Assembly: GCA_045113275.1 (NCBI GenBank)
Contig: JBGUIU010000362.1
Coordinates: forward strand, 1-64,000
Source: UBA1181 sp045113275
GTDB taxonomy: Bacteria > Bacteroidota > Bacteroidia > Bacteroidales > Paludibacteraceae
DNA length: 64,000 nucleotides
Direction: 5' to 3'
In this document: piece after piece, positions 1 through 8,230 of the stretch
Position numbering within the stretch: the first letter of the stretch is position 1
Layout: the number at the start of each line of letters is the position of its first letter
Notes under the pieces: generated by a model
Seen by the model: the letters and a program-made list of their open reading frames with translations, nothing else
Told to the model about the DNA's origin: nothing
The model's database searches: none
Program-made: the position numbers and the translations under genes

Positions 1-48
1 ATGTCGGTACCTGCACAAGGGTTATTTCTGGTGGATGTGGAGTATTAA
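1..48 (+). CDS. truA: tRNA pseudouridine synthase A, C-terminal end only (partial)
   Basis: The window opens in an open frame ending in TAA at 46-48. Its last residues, VPAQGLFLVDVEY, resemble the C-terminal strand of bacterial TruA (typically P-x-x-x-L-x-L-x-x-V-x-Y). TruA makes pseudouridine at positions 38-40 of tRNA anticodon arms. Only 15 residues are visible, so the call rests on recollection of the family tail. The gene meets the next one tail to tail with no spacer. Confidence 0.6.
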   Translation: MSVPAQGLFLVDVEY

Positions 49-1728
49 CTATCTTGTATATTTCACCGACTTGCAATCTTCAAAGGCGTTATACCCAATC
101 TTTATCTGATTTTCTGAATTCTCAATTATTATTTCAAGGTTTTTGCAATATGAAAATGCCCATTCACCAATGTCAGTGATATTTGAGGGTATTTCAATCT
201 TTGTGAGTCCTTCGCAATCGAAAAACGCATAATCTCCTATGCTGGTGACACTTGACGGGATAGAGAAAACACCTTCGATCGAACTAAGAACCGCAATGAT
301 TTGTGATTTGTCTTTATTATATAAAACACCATCCTCGAAAGAGTAGTTTGAGTTGTCGGACGCTATACTGATGTTTTTTAACTTACTGCAGTCCATAAAT
401 GCATTGCTCCTTATCGAAGTGACACTTGCCGGAATCTTTATACTTGTTAAATTTTCGCAACCGAAGAATGCTTCATCCTTTATGGTGGTGACACTCGACG
501 GAATTTCTATGTTTGTCAACTTGTCGCAACCAGCAAATGCCGACTCCTTTATGGTGGTGACACTTGACGGAATATCGAAATCCCCTTTGATAGCACATGG
601 GACTTTAATTAATTCTGTTTTGTCTTTATTGTATAAAACACCATTCACGGAAGTGAAGTGTTGATTATCTGGTGACACATTGATGTTTGTCAATTCATGA
701 CTGGTCATAAATGCCCTTATTCCTATAGTAGTAACACTTGCCGGAATCTCTATGCTTGTTAAGCTGTCGCAGCGATAAAATGCTGCTTCCCCTATGTAGA
801 AAACGTTTGCCGGAATTTCTATGCTTGATAACCTGGAACATTGACAAAATGCATAATTCCCTATGCAGGTCACACCCGAAGGAATTTTTATGTTTGATAA
901 ACGGGAACAGTTGAAAAATGTCCAATTCCCTATGCCGGTGATAGTCGATGGAAGCTCTATGCCCTCCAAATAGATACATTTCCCAAATGCGTTCTGAGGT
1001 ATCTCAGTGACACTTGACGGGATTGCAACATTCCCTTTAATACTTTTTGGGACGTGAATTAGTTGACTCATGTTTATATCATATAAAATTCCATCCACGG
1101 AAGCATAGACGGAATTGTCAGGATCCACCTCAATTCGTTCCACTCCCTTGCATCCATCAAATGCGCCGTCATCTATTTTCGTGACATTCGATGGAATGAA
1201 GAATCTTCCTTTGTAAGAACTCGCAACTTGGATCAATTCCGTTTTGTCTTTGTTATATAAAACACCATCTTCTGAAGAGTATTTTTGATTGTCTGGTGCC
1301 ACGTTGAAGTATATTCTATCGCAAAAACAAAATGCAAGACTCTCTATGTTGGTGACACTTGCTGGAATATTTATAGGACTTAAACTCGTACAACTCGCAA
1401 AAGCGCCAGATTTTATGTCTGTTACACTTTCCGGAATCTTTATGCCTTTTAACTCTAGACATTGGTAAAATGCTTTATCCCCTATGCCCGTAACATTATA
1501 CACATGTCCATCTATTCGTACTTTTGCGGGGATGGTGATTGAGTCAAAATCATGATAGGAATTATCTGTTGCCACCTCTACTGTGGAATCGGTTAAGATA
1601 GTAAAATTCAACGGTGTTTCAGATGCCTCTACTACACCATCAGAGGAACATCCATTTAGTATGATGATACCCAATGTTGCTATGCAAAATGCCAATAGAC
1701 TGATTAATGAAACTGCTTTCTCTCTCAT
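49..1728 (-). CDS. BspA-type leucine-rich repeat (LRR_5) surface lipoprotein
   Basis: A 559-residue protein with a lipoprotein signal peptide (lipobox ILNGC, lipidated Cys27), followed by near-continuous LRR_5 repeats of the form IPSSVTxIxxxAFxxCxxLxxIxI. Four times the array is interrupted by a longer block, DNxxYxSxDGVLYNKDKTELI, near residues 145, 205, 360 and 460, giving a higher-order modular repeat. BspA-family proteins of oral and gut Bacteroidota and Treponema bind host or bacterial surface ligands. There is no T9SS sorting domain at the C-terminus (ends SVKYTR), so outer-membrane attachment would be by the lipid. The ligand is unknown. The start fits because the signal peptide begins at once. 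Confidence 0.85.
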   Translation of the reverse strand: MREKAVSLISLLAFCIATLGIIILNGCSSDGVVEASETPLNFTILTDSTVEVATDNSYHDFDSITIPAKVRIDGHVYNVTGIGDKAFYQCLELKGIKIPESVTDIKSGAFASCTSLSPINIPASVTNIESLAFCFCDRIYFNVAPDNQKYSSEDGVLYNKDKTELIQVASSYKGRFFIPSNVTKIDDGAFDGCKGVERIEVDPDNSVYASVDGILYDINMSQLIHVPKSIKGNVAIPSSVTEIPQNAFGKCIYLEGIELPSTITGIGNWTFFNCSRLSNIKIPSGVTCIGNYAFCQCSRLSSIEIPANVFYIGEAAFYRCDSLTSIEIPASVTTIGIRAFMTSHELTNINVSPDNQHFTSVNGVLYNKDKTELIKVPCAIKGDFDIPSSVTTIKESAFAGCDKLTNIEIPSSVTTIKDEAFFGCENLTSIKIPASVTSIRSNAFMDCSKLKNISIASDNSNYSFEDGVLYNKDKSQIIAVLSSIEGVFSIPSSVTSIGDYAFFDCEGLTKIEIPSNITDIGEWAFSYCKNLEIIIENSENQIKIGYNAFEDCKSVKYTR

Positions 1729-1836
1729 GAATTTACTTGTTTTTTGTTTTATCTTGCATTAAAATACAATATCCCAAAATAAAAAATATTTCACTAGTGT
1801 TCTCCCAAAATGGACGAGTTTAAAAATTAGTCATTA

Positions 1837-3492
1837 TCACAACTTCACTTTCAAACTGACGGTTCCAGACTTAACAATGTAAGTGCCATGTTGAGGCATA
1901 ACTACACTCTGTGCTTCACTCGTCACCTCCTTCACAAGCCTTCCTCCGAGGTCATAGATTCTGACTGGCATCGTGGCTCCGCTGTATGTGATTTTTCCGT
2001 CTGCGCCCCATGCCTTAAATGATGCATCTGAAACGTATTCTGTAACATCTGTTCCTTCGTCAGTGTATTTCACAGTCCAACCTTCTGGAATACGGTCCTC
2101 TCCATATTCTAGAGGTAGTTCCTTCGGGCAATAGAATGTTCCTGTAGGTGCAACGTCGTATACCCACCAAAATGTTCCTAAAGTTGCCTTCCATTCGGTA
2201 AAACTTACTTTGATCTTTTGTAATTTTTCACATGACTCAAACATGCAATAATAACAATCATTTGTCAATTTTGTCGCTGGTAATGCTGGCGCTTGGGTTA
2301 GATTTTCACATGACTCAAACATCCATTTATAACAACCATCAGCCAATTCTGTCGCTGGCAATTCTGTCGCTTGGGTTAGATTTTTACATAACTCAAACAT
2401 CCCTTCATAACAGCTATTAGCCAATTCCATCGCTGGTAATTCTGGTGCCTCAGTCAGGCTTGTACAGGAAGTAAACATTCTTTCATAACAATGATTAGCC
2501 AATTTTGTTGCTGGTAATGCTGGCGCTTTGGTCAACTTTGTACCTTGAAACATTTCAAGATAACAATTCTCAGCCAATTCTGTTGCTGGCAGTGCTGGTG
2601 CCTGGAGCAGACCTGCACCATAAAACATGCCCTCATAACAATTGGGAGCCAGTATTGTTGCTGGCAACTCTGGAGCTTTGGTCAGACTCCAACAAGTCGA
2701 AAACATACCACGATAACAACTAGTAGCCAACTCTGTTGCTGGCAATTTAGGTGCTTTAGTTAGGCTTACGCAGAAATTAAACATATTGTAATAACAATTA
2801 GGAGCCAATTTTGTTGCGGGAAGTTCTGGTGCTTGAAGCAGACCTGCATGATAAAACATGTACTCGTAACAATTAGGAGCCAATTCTGTAGCTGGCAATT
2901 CTGGTGCTTGGGTCAGACTCAAACAGTCCATAAACATTGTGGAATAACAATAATTAGCCAATTTAGTTGCAGGCAATTTCGGTGCTATGGTCAGATTTGT
3001 ACAATGATCGAACATGTGTTCATAACAATATTCGGTTAATTCTGTTGCAGGCAGTTCTGGTGCTTGGGTTAGACTTGGACAATTATAGAAAAGACGTATA
3101 AAACAAAAATTAGAAGGGATAGTCTTGCTTTCTCCGATTCCATCTATTAAACTCATAACACTACCACTAGCTGCAATCTTACCAGTCATCTTAAAATATG
3201 TGTATTTATCCTCATATTTGGAAAATCCATCAGGGTTATTTCCTCTTAACAATGCCTTGTCACCCTTGTTTGTCAATATAATAGTATTGTTTCCCATAAA
3301 ATCGCCTTCTAATAGAGTCGTCCACGTTTCCCCATCATTGAGTGAATACTCTACATTAGGATTATTTTTCCCCCAATTACTTATACTAAACGAAGAGTTA
3401 TCTTCTTCAGCAGTGAATGTAAGGTAGTTGGATGAATAAGCAAGCATTGTAAAGCATGACGTCAGCAGTGCAAAAAAAATTTTTCTTTTCAT
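1837..3492 (-). CDS. Repeat-rich surface protein with T9SS C-terminal sorting domain
   Basis: A 551-residue secreted protein. Residues 1-20 form a signal peptide. Residues 22-135 are a non-repetitive domain. Residues 141-423 are eleven tandem repeats of 25-26 residues with the core LTxAPxLPATxLAxxCYxxMF. About 60 C-terminal residues (MPVRIYDLGGRLVKE ... GTYIVKSG) look like a type A T9SS sorting domain, which directs transport across the outer membrane and anchoring to a surface sugar. Each repeat carries a conserved Cys and the array ends in a decayed copy (LQKIKVSFTEW). The repeats probably form an LRR-like solenoid, which is inference. It lies beside the BspA-type lipoprotein, so both may be adhesins. 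Confidence 0.8.
   Translation of the reverse strand: MKRKIFFALLTSCFTMLAYSSNYLTFTAEEDNSSFSISNWGKNNPNVEYSLNDGETWTTLLEGDFMGNNTIILTNKGDKALLRGNNPDGFSKYEDKYTYFKMTGKIAASGSVMSLIDGIGESKTIPSNFCFIRLFYNCPSLTQAPELPATELTEYCYEHMFDHCTNLTIAPKLPATKLANYCYSTMFMDCLSLTQAPELPATELAPNCYEYMFYHAGLLQAPELPATKLAPNCYYNMFNFCVSLTKAPKLPATELATSCYRGMFSTCWSLTKAPELPATILAPNCYEGMFYGAGLLQAPALPATELAENCYLEMFQGTKLTKAPALPATKLANHCYERMFTSCTSLTEAPELPAMELANSCYEGMFELCKNLTQATELPATELADGCYKWMFESCENLTQAPALPATKLTNDCYYCMFESCEKLQKIKVSFTEWKATLGTFWWVYDVAPTGTFYCPKELPLEYGEDRIPEGWTVKYTDEGTDVTEYVSDASFKAWGADGKITYSGATMPVRIYDLGGRLVKEVTSEAQSVVMPQHGTYIVKSGTVSLKVKL
2224..3072 (-). repeat. Eleven tandem 75-78 bp in-frame repeats
   Basis: Coding tandem array for eleven units of 25-26 residues, core APxLPATxLAxxCYxxMF. 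Units 3, 6 and 7 are one residue shorter (ending FYHAG, FYGAG, FQGTK), so the period alternates between 75 and 78 bp and the frame is always kept. DNA identity between units is high (for example the recurrent tggtgcttgggtcaga). This makes the array prone to copy-number change by slippage or recombination. Confidence 0.9.
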
Positions 3493-3583
3493 TTTTGTTT
3501 CTTACGGGAGGTTCTATAAATTCATGTTTCAGTATTCGTAAGAACCAGTTAAGACGAATACAGAACGGTTGCCCGTTATAAAT
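3493..3583 (-). promoter_or_regulatory. Structured 5' leader of the T9SS repeat protein
   Basis: The predicted transcript from the promoter at 3591-3622 has a leader of about 90 nt with two hairpins in series. The first is AACGG-GCAA-CCGTT (3564-3577), a five-pair stem closed by a GNRA-type tetraloop. The second is an eight-pair stem GTATTCGT/ACGAATAC (3532-3561) with a 14-nt loop. No known riboswitch is recognised. A regulatory role is inference. Confidence 0.4.
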
Positions 3584-3590
3584 AACTCTC

Positions 3591-3622
3591 CAAAGTTATT
3601 CTTTTTGTTTTAATCTCACAAA
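3591..3622 (-). promoter_or_regulatory. Bacteroides-type promoter for the T9SS repeat protein
   Basis: Read on the minus strand: TTTG (3619-3622), 20-bp spacer, TAACTTTG (3591-3598), matching the Bacteroidota sigma-ABfr consensus TTTG-N19/20-TAnnTTTG. Transcription would start near 3584. It is back to back with the promoter of the alkyltransferase gene. Confidence 0.6.
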
Positions 3623-3634
3623 ATCACCCATAAA

Positions 3635-3666
3635 TTTGTTAGGAAGGGAAGATAGATATACCTTTG
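3635..3666 (+). promoter_or_regulatory. Bacteroides-type promoter for the alkyltransferase gene
   Basis: TTTG (3635-3638), 20-bp spacer, TACCTTTG (3659-3666). Predicted start of transcription is about 7 nt further on, leaving a leader near 18 nt before the ATG at 3691. This supports that ATG as the true start. Confidence 0.65.
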
Positions 3667-3690
3667 ACGAAAAAAGGAATGTGAATCAGA

Positions 3691-4263
3691 ATGACTTCAC
3701 GAACAGATTTTCTAATGTGGAATTCATCAAGAAATACTCCAGGCATACAGACCTATAGGAACACCCTCTATATCACCCCATCCCCCTTCGATAACCTTCT
3801 TCTTGCCTCTGACGGTGATTTCCTTACGGGCCTCCATTTCATCGGTTCGCAGTTGATAGAGAAACACATGCAGGTGGGAGAGAAGTCTGATTTGCCAATC
3901 TTTCGGGAGACACGGTGTTGGCTCGATGATTACTTTTCGGGTCATCAGCCCGATTTTACACCACGTTACAAACTGGAGAATGCAACACCTTTTCGTCAAG
4001 AGGTGTCAGACATCATGTGCACCATTTCTTTCGGACAAACGATGACCTATGGCGAGATAGCCATGCAGATAGCGCAAAGACATGGGTTGAAGAGGATGTC
4101 GGCGCAAGCTGTCGGTGGTGCTGTAGGGTGGAATCCCCTCTGTTTAATCATCCCTTGTCATCGCGTGATGGGTGCCAGAGGTCAGCTCACGGGCTACGGA
4201 GGTGGAATCAACAACAAGATAGCGTTGCTTGAATTGGAAGGGGTGAAAAGAGAAAATATATGA
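3691..4263 (+). CDS. ogt: Methylated-DNA--[protein]-cysteine S-methyltransferase
   Basis: A 190-residue DNA repair protein that transfers an alkyl group from O6-alkylguanine to its own cysteine in a single-turnover reaction. The active-site motif IIPCHRVMG is present with acceptor Cys156, preceded by the helix-turn-helix with the arginine finger region (GGAVGWNPL) and followed by GYGGGINNKIALLELEG, which closes the fold. Length and architecture fit the Ogt/MGMT class without an Ada regulatory domain. It is a single gene with its own promoter (3635-3666). Cytoplasmic. Confidence 0.92.
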   Translation: MTSRTDFLMWNSSRNTPGIQTYRNTLYITPSPFDNLLLASDGDFLTGLHFIGSQLIEKHMQVGEKSDLPIFRETRCWLDDYFSGHQPDFTPRYKLENATPFRQEVSDIMCTISFGQTMTYGEIAMQIAQRHGLKRMSAQAVGGAVGWNPLCLIIPCHRVMGARGQLTGYGGGINNKIALLELEGVKRENI

Positions 4264-4291
4264 TAATTAGATATGAATAGGAATTATAATA

Positions 4292-4870
4292 TCATGCATC
4301 TTCAGATAACATCGATGTAATCTTTCTATCGCAAATCCAACTGATACCTCCACAAACGATGGTGATGATAAAAAACGATATGTATAAAGCTGGGGCATCT
4401 TTTATCAGTGATATGAATAGGGGAAACATCTTCCATATAATAACAGGAAGGGTTATTTTACCGGAACCTGTATATGTTCTTCTCAAGATTAGTCCGAATC
4501 CTACTAAATACAGAGATAAGGGGAGGAGAAAGAGCAATGAATCATTTTTGAAAAAAAGATGCGTAAGAGCGATTGTTGCAATCAATAATACTGTGGACAT
4601 ACACTTGTCTGATATGGAAAAATCCTTGTTGTGACTTTTCTGCGCAACTTTATGGATAACGTAAAATCCAAGCAAATCTAATATAACAAACATAGCAAGG
4701 GGAATTATATATGAAAATATATGAAATCCACATTTAGGTTCGTCTCCGTTGTAGTATAGGTCAAGTCTGCTCATCAGATAGAATCCTCCGATTGCGGTGA
4801 CTAACACACACACTATCGTATGTATTAATCTTATGCTTGCTATATGTGTGTCTTTATTCTTTGAATCCAT
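4292..4870 (-). CDS. Small multi-pass membrane protein of unknown function
   Basis: A 192-residue protein with five to six hydrophobic segments (about residues 12-33, 48-72, 90-106, 111-128, 139-155 and 159-180) and short charged loops. The N-terminus (MDSKNKDTHIASIRL) is hydrophilic and cytoplasmic in appearance, with no cleavable signal. I do not recognise a family or catalytic motif. It converges on the alkyltransferase gene with a 28-bp gap. Coding status is supported by the consistent membrane-protein composition and lack of a better opposing frame. Function unknown. Confidence 0.65.
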   Translation of the reverse strand: MDSKNKDTHIASIRLIHTIVCVLVTAIGGFYLMSRLDLYYNGDEPKCGFHIFSYIIPLAMFVILDLLGFYVIHKVAQKSHNKDFSISDKCMSTVLLIATIALTHLFFKNDSLLFLLPLSLYLVGFGLILRRTYTGSGKITLPVIIWKMFPLFISLIKDAPALYISFFIITIVCGGISWICDRKITSMLSEDA

Positions 4871-5386
4871 GTTTGTACTTTAAGGTGATGGGATTGTGAA
4901 ACATAATCCCTTCTTTATCATTCGTTCTTCAATGTATTATGTTCGTCCTTTTCCTGTGTTTTAACACACACTTCATGCGATCTTTCTCATCTGACATGTG
5001 TGTGTTCCCACTTTCGTTATTTCATATTCTGTTCCGCTTCAGCCATTTGTTGTCAATAACTAATGCTCGTAAAAATAGCATAATCCTTTTGAATAAACGA
5101 TATAATAATGAAAATAATTGCTGCACGCTAAAAACGTATAGCAGACAGTTATTCTATTGATAGGATCATACTAAGGATTGGTATTGTTTTGGATTGAGGC
5201 CTTATTCTGCTCTATAACACGATTAAGAATATACTGAAGATTGAATCTTTTTTGACAATGACAGTCGCAGGAGAAACGAGGATAACTTTTCAGACAATAG
5301 AAATTCTTCAAAAAATTTTTCAAAAATCAACCAAACTATTATCTTTACGGAGAAATAGGGGTATCCTATTATATTGTGATGTTGAT
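4871..5386. other. Long intergenic region upstream of the wbpEDB genes
   Basis: About 516 bp without a convincing gene if wbpE starts at 5387. It holds a long-loop inverted repeat AACACACAC (4964-4972)/GTGTGTGTT (4999-5007). Several short open frames have no recognisable protein features. I could not find a full TTTG-N19-TAnnTTTG promoter. It should contain the promoters for the membrane protein (-) and wbpE (+). Confidence 0.5.
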
Positions 5387-6514
5387 ATGCGAAAAATAGA
5401 AATGGTTGACCTCCGTGGTCAGTACTCACATATAAAATCGGAAGTTGATGAAGCAATCCAGTCGGTCATCGATAGTGCAGCCTTTGTTAAGGGTGCGAAG
5501 GTGACTGAGTTTCAACACCATTTGGAAGCGTTTTTACAAGTGAAACACGTTATCCCTGTTGGTAATGGAACGGATGCTTTGCAGATTGCTTTGATGTCTC
5601 TCGACCTGAAACCAGGCGATGAGGTCATCACTCCCACTTTTACATTCATTGCTACGGCTGAGGTGGTAGCTTTGCTGGGCTTGACTCCCGTATTGGTGGA
5701 TGTTGATCCAAAGACTTTCTGCATCTCTGTTGATTCTTTGAAAAAGGTGATTACACCGAAGACGAAAGCCATCGTTCCTGTTCACTTGTTTGGACAAAAT
5801 GCGGATATGGAACAGATTTTGACCATTGCTAAAGAACACCATTTGTATGTGGTGGAGGATGCATGTCAGTCTATCGCGTCACGTTATACATTCAGTAACG
5901 GAGAGAGTTGCCTCTCGGGATGCATGGGACATATTGGTTGTACCTCTTTCTTCCCTTCAAAAAACTTAGGATGCTATGGTGATGGCGGTGCTTTGTTTAC
6001 AAATGATGACGATTTAGCGGAGAAGATACGTTGCATTGCCAATCATGGAATGAAGGTGCGTTATCATCATGATCGAGTAGGTGTGAATTCACGGTTGGAT
6101 AGTATTCAGGCGGCCGTATTGGATGTGAAACTGCGTCGCTTGATGGAATACACAGAGAAGAGACAGGCGGCAGCTGCATATTATACCCGTTCTCTACAGT
6201 CGGTAAAAGAACTGATTCTGCCACAGACGGGGGAGAAGAGTACGCATGTGTTTCATCAATACACCTTGCAGGTGACGGATGGACGACGAGACCAATTGCA
6301 GGCCTATCTGAAGGAACATGACATACCATCCATGATCTATTATCCGATACCGCTTCATCTGCAGAAAGCCTATCAGAGTGATCGATATGGAGAAGGTGAT
6401 TTCCCTGTGGCAGAACGATTGTCGAAGACGGTGCTGTCACTCCCTATGCATACAGAGTTGGATGAGGAACAATTGAATTATATTGTAGAAGAGATAAAAA
6501 GATTCTTTGATTAA
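5387..6514 (+). CDS. wbpE: UDP-2-acetamido-2-deoxy-3-oxo-glucuronate aminotransferase (DegT/DnrJ/EryC1/StrS family)
   Basis: A PLP-dependent sugar aminotransferase of 375 residues, acting on the 3-keto product of WbpB to give the 3-amino sugar. PLP lysine Lys192 lies in SFFPSKNLG, the cofactor-binding Asp158 in VVEDACQS, and GDGGALFTND follows, as in the family. The frame is open upstream to 5252, but that stretch reads as non-homologous sequence. MRKIEMVDLRGQY at 5387 matches the usual N-terminus, so I chose this start. wbpD follows after 3 bp and wbpB after that, forming a tight operon that fixes the substrate assignment. The P. gingivalis counterpart is known as PorR, required for surface attachment of T9SS cargo. 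Confidence 0.88.
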   Translation: MRKIEMVDLRGQYSHIKSEVDEAIQSVIDSAAFVKGAKVTEFQHHLEAFLQVKHVIPVGNGTDALQIALMSLDLKPGDEVITPTFTFIATAEVVALLGLTPVLVDVDPKTFCISVDSLKKVITPKTKAIVPVHLFGQNADMEQILTIAKEHHLYVVEDACQSIASRYTFSNGESCLSGCMGHIGCTSFFPSKNLGCYGDGGALFTNDDDLAEKIRCIANHGMKVRYHHDRVGVNSRLDSIQAAVLDVKLRRLMEYTEKRQAAAAYYTRSLQSVKELILPQTGEKSTHVFHQYTLQVTDGRRDQLQAYLKEHDIPSMIYYPIPLHLQKAYQSDRYGEGDFPVAERLSKTVLSLPMHTELDEEQLNYIVEEIKRFFD

Positions 6515-6517
6515 GAG

Positions 6518-7090
6518 ATGGATTATTTTGTACATAAAACATCGGTAGTTGATAAGCCTTGTTCGATAGGTAAAGATACTAAGATTTGGCATTTTTCACA
6601 TGTCATGTCTAATTGCACAATTGGAGAAGGTTGTAATATAGGACAGAATGTTGTCATTTCACCAGAGGTTGTCATTGGCAACAATGTGAAGATTCAGAAC
6701 AATGTTTCTGTATATACGGGTGTTATATGTGAAGACGATGTGTTTTTAGGTCCATCAATGGTATTTACGAATGTGATAAATCCTCGAAGCTTTGTATCTC
6801 GGAAACATGAGTTTCGAAAAACGATTGTAAGAAAGGGAGCTTCGATAGGCGCCAATGCTACTATTGTATGTGGACATGAGATTGGCATGTATGCCATGAT
6901 TGGAGCAGGATGTGTAGTGACAAGTGATGTGAAACCCTATGCATTGGTTGTGGGGAATCCAGCTCGTCAAATTGGATGGGTGAGTGAGTATGGTATAAAA
7001 TTAGAGTTTGATCAAAATGGTTTTGCGATATGTGCGGAAACGAAGCAACGGTATCAGTTGCAGAATGGTTTCGTAAAAAGAGTTGAATAA
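6518..7090 (+). CDS. wbpD: UDP-2-acetamido-3-amino-2,3-dideoxy-glucuronate N-acetyltransferase
   Basis: A 190-residue left-handed beta-helix acyltransferase with hexapeptide repeats through residues 12-150 (IGEGCNIGQNVVI, IGNNVKIQNNVSVY, GASIGANATIV). The stretches IQNNVSVYTGV, GPSMVFTNVINPRS and the C-terminal ARQIGWVSEYG match what I remember of Pseudomonas WbpD closely. It N-acetylates the 3-amino group made by WbpE, giving UDP-GlcNAc(3NAc)A. It sits 3 bp after wbpE and 3 bp before wbpB. Confidence 0.88.
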   Translation: MDYFVHKTSVVDKPCSIGKDTKIWHFSHVMSNCTIGEGCNIGQNVVISPEVVIGNNVKIQNNVSVYTGVICEDDVFLGPSMVFTNVINPRSFVSRKHEFRKTIVRKGASIGANATIVCGHEIGMYAMIGAGCVVTSDVKPYALVVGNPARQIGWVSEYGIKLEFDQNGFAICAETKQRYQLQNGFVKRVE

Positions 7091-7093
7091 ATT

Positions 7094-8125
7094 ATGAAGA
7101 AGATTAGATTTGCAGTTGTCGGACAGGGACATATAGGAAAGCGTCATGCAGAGATGATACGTCGGAATGCAGATGCTGAGTTGGTTGCTGTATGTGATAT
7201 TCTTCCGAAAGAAGAGGTAGGATTGGCAGAGATAGAAGTGCCATATTTTCGTTCTATTGATGAGTTATTAGATTCAGGATTGACGATTGATGTTGTGAAT
7301 ATATGTACGCCGAATGCTTTCCATGCAGAGTATGCAATAAAAGCATTGGAACATAAGTATCATGTAGTTTTAGAGAAACCTATAGCATTGAGTAAACATG
7401 ATGCGGAAAAAATAGTCTTTAAATCACTGGAAGTATCGAAACATGTTTTCTGTGTGATGCAAAATCGTTATTCACCTCCTTCGGTATGGTTGAAAGAGAT
7501 TGTGAATCAGAATGTTCTAGGACAGGTATATATGGTTCAGCTCAATTGCTTTTGGAACAGAGATGATCGTTATTATAAGAAAGGCAATTGGCATGGAGAT
7601 GGGAAGTTAGATGGAGGAACCTTGTTTACTCAGTTCTCTCATTTTATAGATATAATGTATTGGTTGTTTGGTGATATAACTAATATACGAGGTAATTTCC
7701 ATGACTTCAATCATCAGACATTGACTGATTTCGAGGATAGTGGAGTGGTGTCATTTGATTTTGTAAATGGTGGTATGGGCTGTTTGAATTATTCTACATC
7801 TGTATGGGATACGAATTTGGAGAGCAGCATCACAATCATTGGAGAAAATGGAACGATCAAGGTAGCCGGACAATATATGAATGAAGTGGTGTATTGTCAC
7901 ATAAAAGATTATGTGATGCCAGAATTGGCGCCAAGTAATCCGCCTAATGATTATGGAGCTTACAAGGGATCCGCACAGAATCATCATTATATAATACAAA
8001 ATGTGGTTGAGAAACTAAATGAGTGTGGAAGTATCACCACCAATGTATTGGAAGGATTAAAAGTGATTGATATCATAGAGCGAATCTACAAGGTCCGAGA
8101 TGAACAGTGGAAGAAACAAAGGTGA
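7094..8125 (+). CDS. wbpB: UDP-N-acetylglucosaminuronate 3-dehydrogenase, Gfo/Idh/MocA family
   Basis: A 343-residue NAD-dependent oxidoreductase. Residues 1-120 are a Rossmann fold (VVGQGHIGKRHAEMI) with the conserved EKP motif (VVLEKPIAL). The C-terminal part is the alpha/beta substrate domain with GGTLFTQFSHFID. In the Wbp pathway this enzyme oxidises the 3-hydroxyl of UDP-GlcNAcA and works as a couple with the aminotransferase. Its substrate is inferred from linkage to wbpE and wbpD, since family members act on many sugars. No UDP-GlcNAc 6-dehydrogenase (WbpA) gene is in the window, so it must be elsewhere. A strong hairpin follows the gene. Confidence 0.82.
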   Translation: MKKIRFAVVGQGHIGKRHAEMIRRNADAELVAVCDILPKEEVGLAEIEVPYFRSIDELLDSGLTIDVVNICTPNAFHAEYAIKALEHKYHVVLEKPIALSKHDAEKIVFKSLEVSKHVFCVMQNRYSPPSVWLKEIVNQNVLGQVYMVQLNCFWNRDDRYYKKGNWHGDGKLDGGTLFTQFSHFIDIMYWLFGDITNIRGNFHDFNHQTLTDFEDSGVVSFDFVNGGMGCLNYSTSVWDTNLESSITIIGENGTIKVAGQYMNEVVYCHIKDYVMPELAPSNPPNDYGAYKGSAQNHHYIIQNVVEKLNECGSITTNVLEGLKVIDIIERIYKVRDEQWKKQR

Positions 8126-8153
8126 GTCCTATGAATTCACCGCATAAACAAAT

Positions 8154-8196
8154 ATCCCTAAGATTGAGAAACTTCTCAGTTTTAGGGATTGCTTTT
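8154..8196 (+). terminator. Terminator after wbpEDB
   Basis: Inverted repeat of 17 nt per arm with two G-U pairs (8154-8170 and 8173-8189), followed by TGCTTTTT. It lies between converging operons and probably ends the plus-strand transcript. Confidence 0.75.
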
Positions 8197-8230
8197 TATA
8201 ATAACAAGGATTAATTGTTTATAGAATAAC

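Noticed and set aside
353..979. Short plus- and minus-strand frames within the BspA-type gene
   Set aside because: Shadows of the repetitive LRR coding sequence; they repeat the same periodic pattern in another frame.
2232..3039. Several plus-strand frames opposite the T9SS repeat array
   Set aside because: Antisense shadows of the repeats, rich in His, Gln and Cys with the same period.
2224..3072. CRISPR-like array
   Set aside because: Repeats are coding, 75-78 bp, contiguous and in frame, with no unique spacers and no cas genes nearby.
2224..3072. LPAT motifs as sortase signals
   Set aside because: They recur inside every repeat, lack the following Gly, membrane helix and charged tail, and the protein has a T9SS sorting domain instead.
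4939..5160. A 73-codon open frame in the gap before wbpE
   Set aside because: No recognisable domain, no promoter or start context; Phe/Leu-rich composition expected from AT-rich non-coding DNA.
5252..5386. In-frame N-terminal extension of wbpE
   Set aside because: The 45 extra residues have no similarity to the family N-terminus, while MRKIEMVDL at 5387 fits it.
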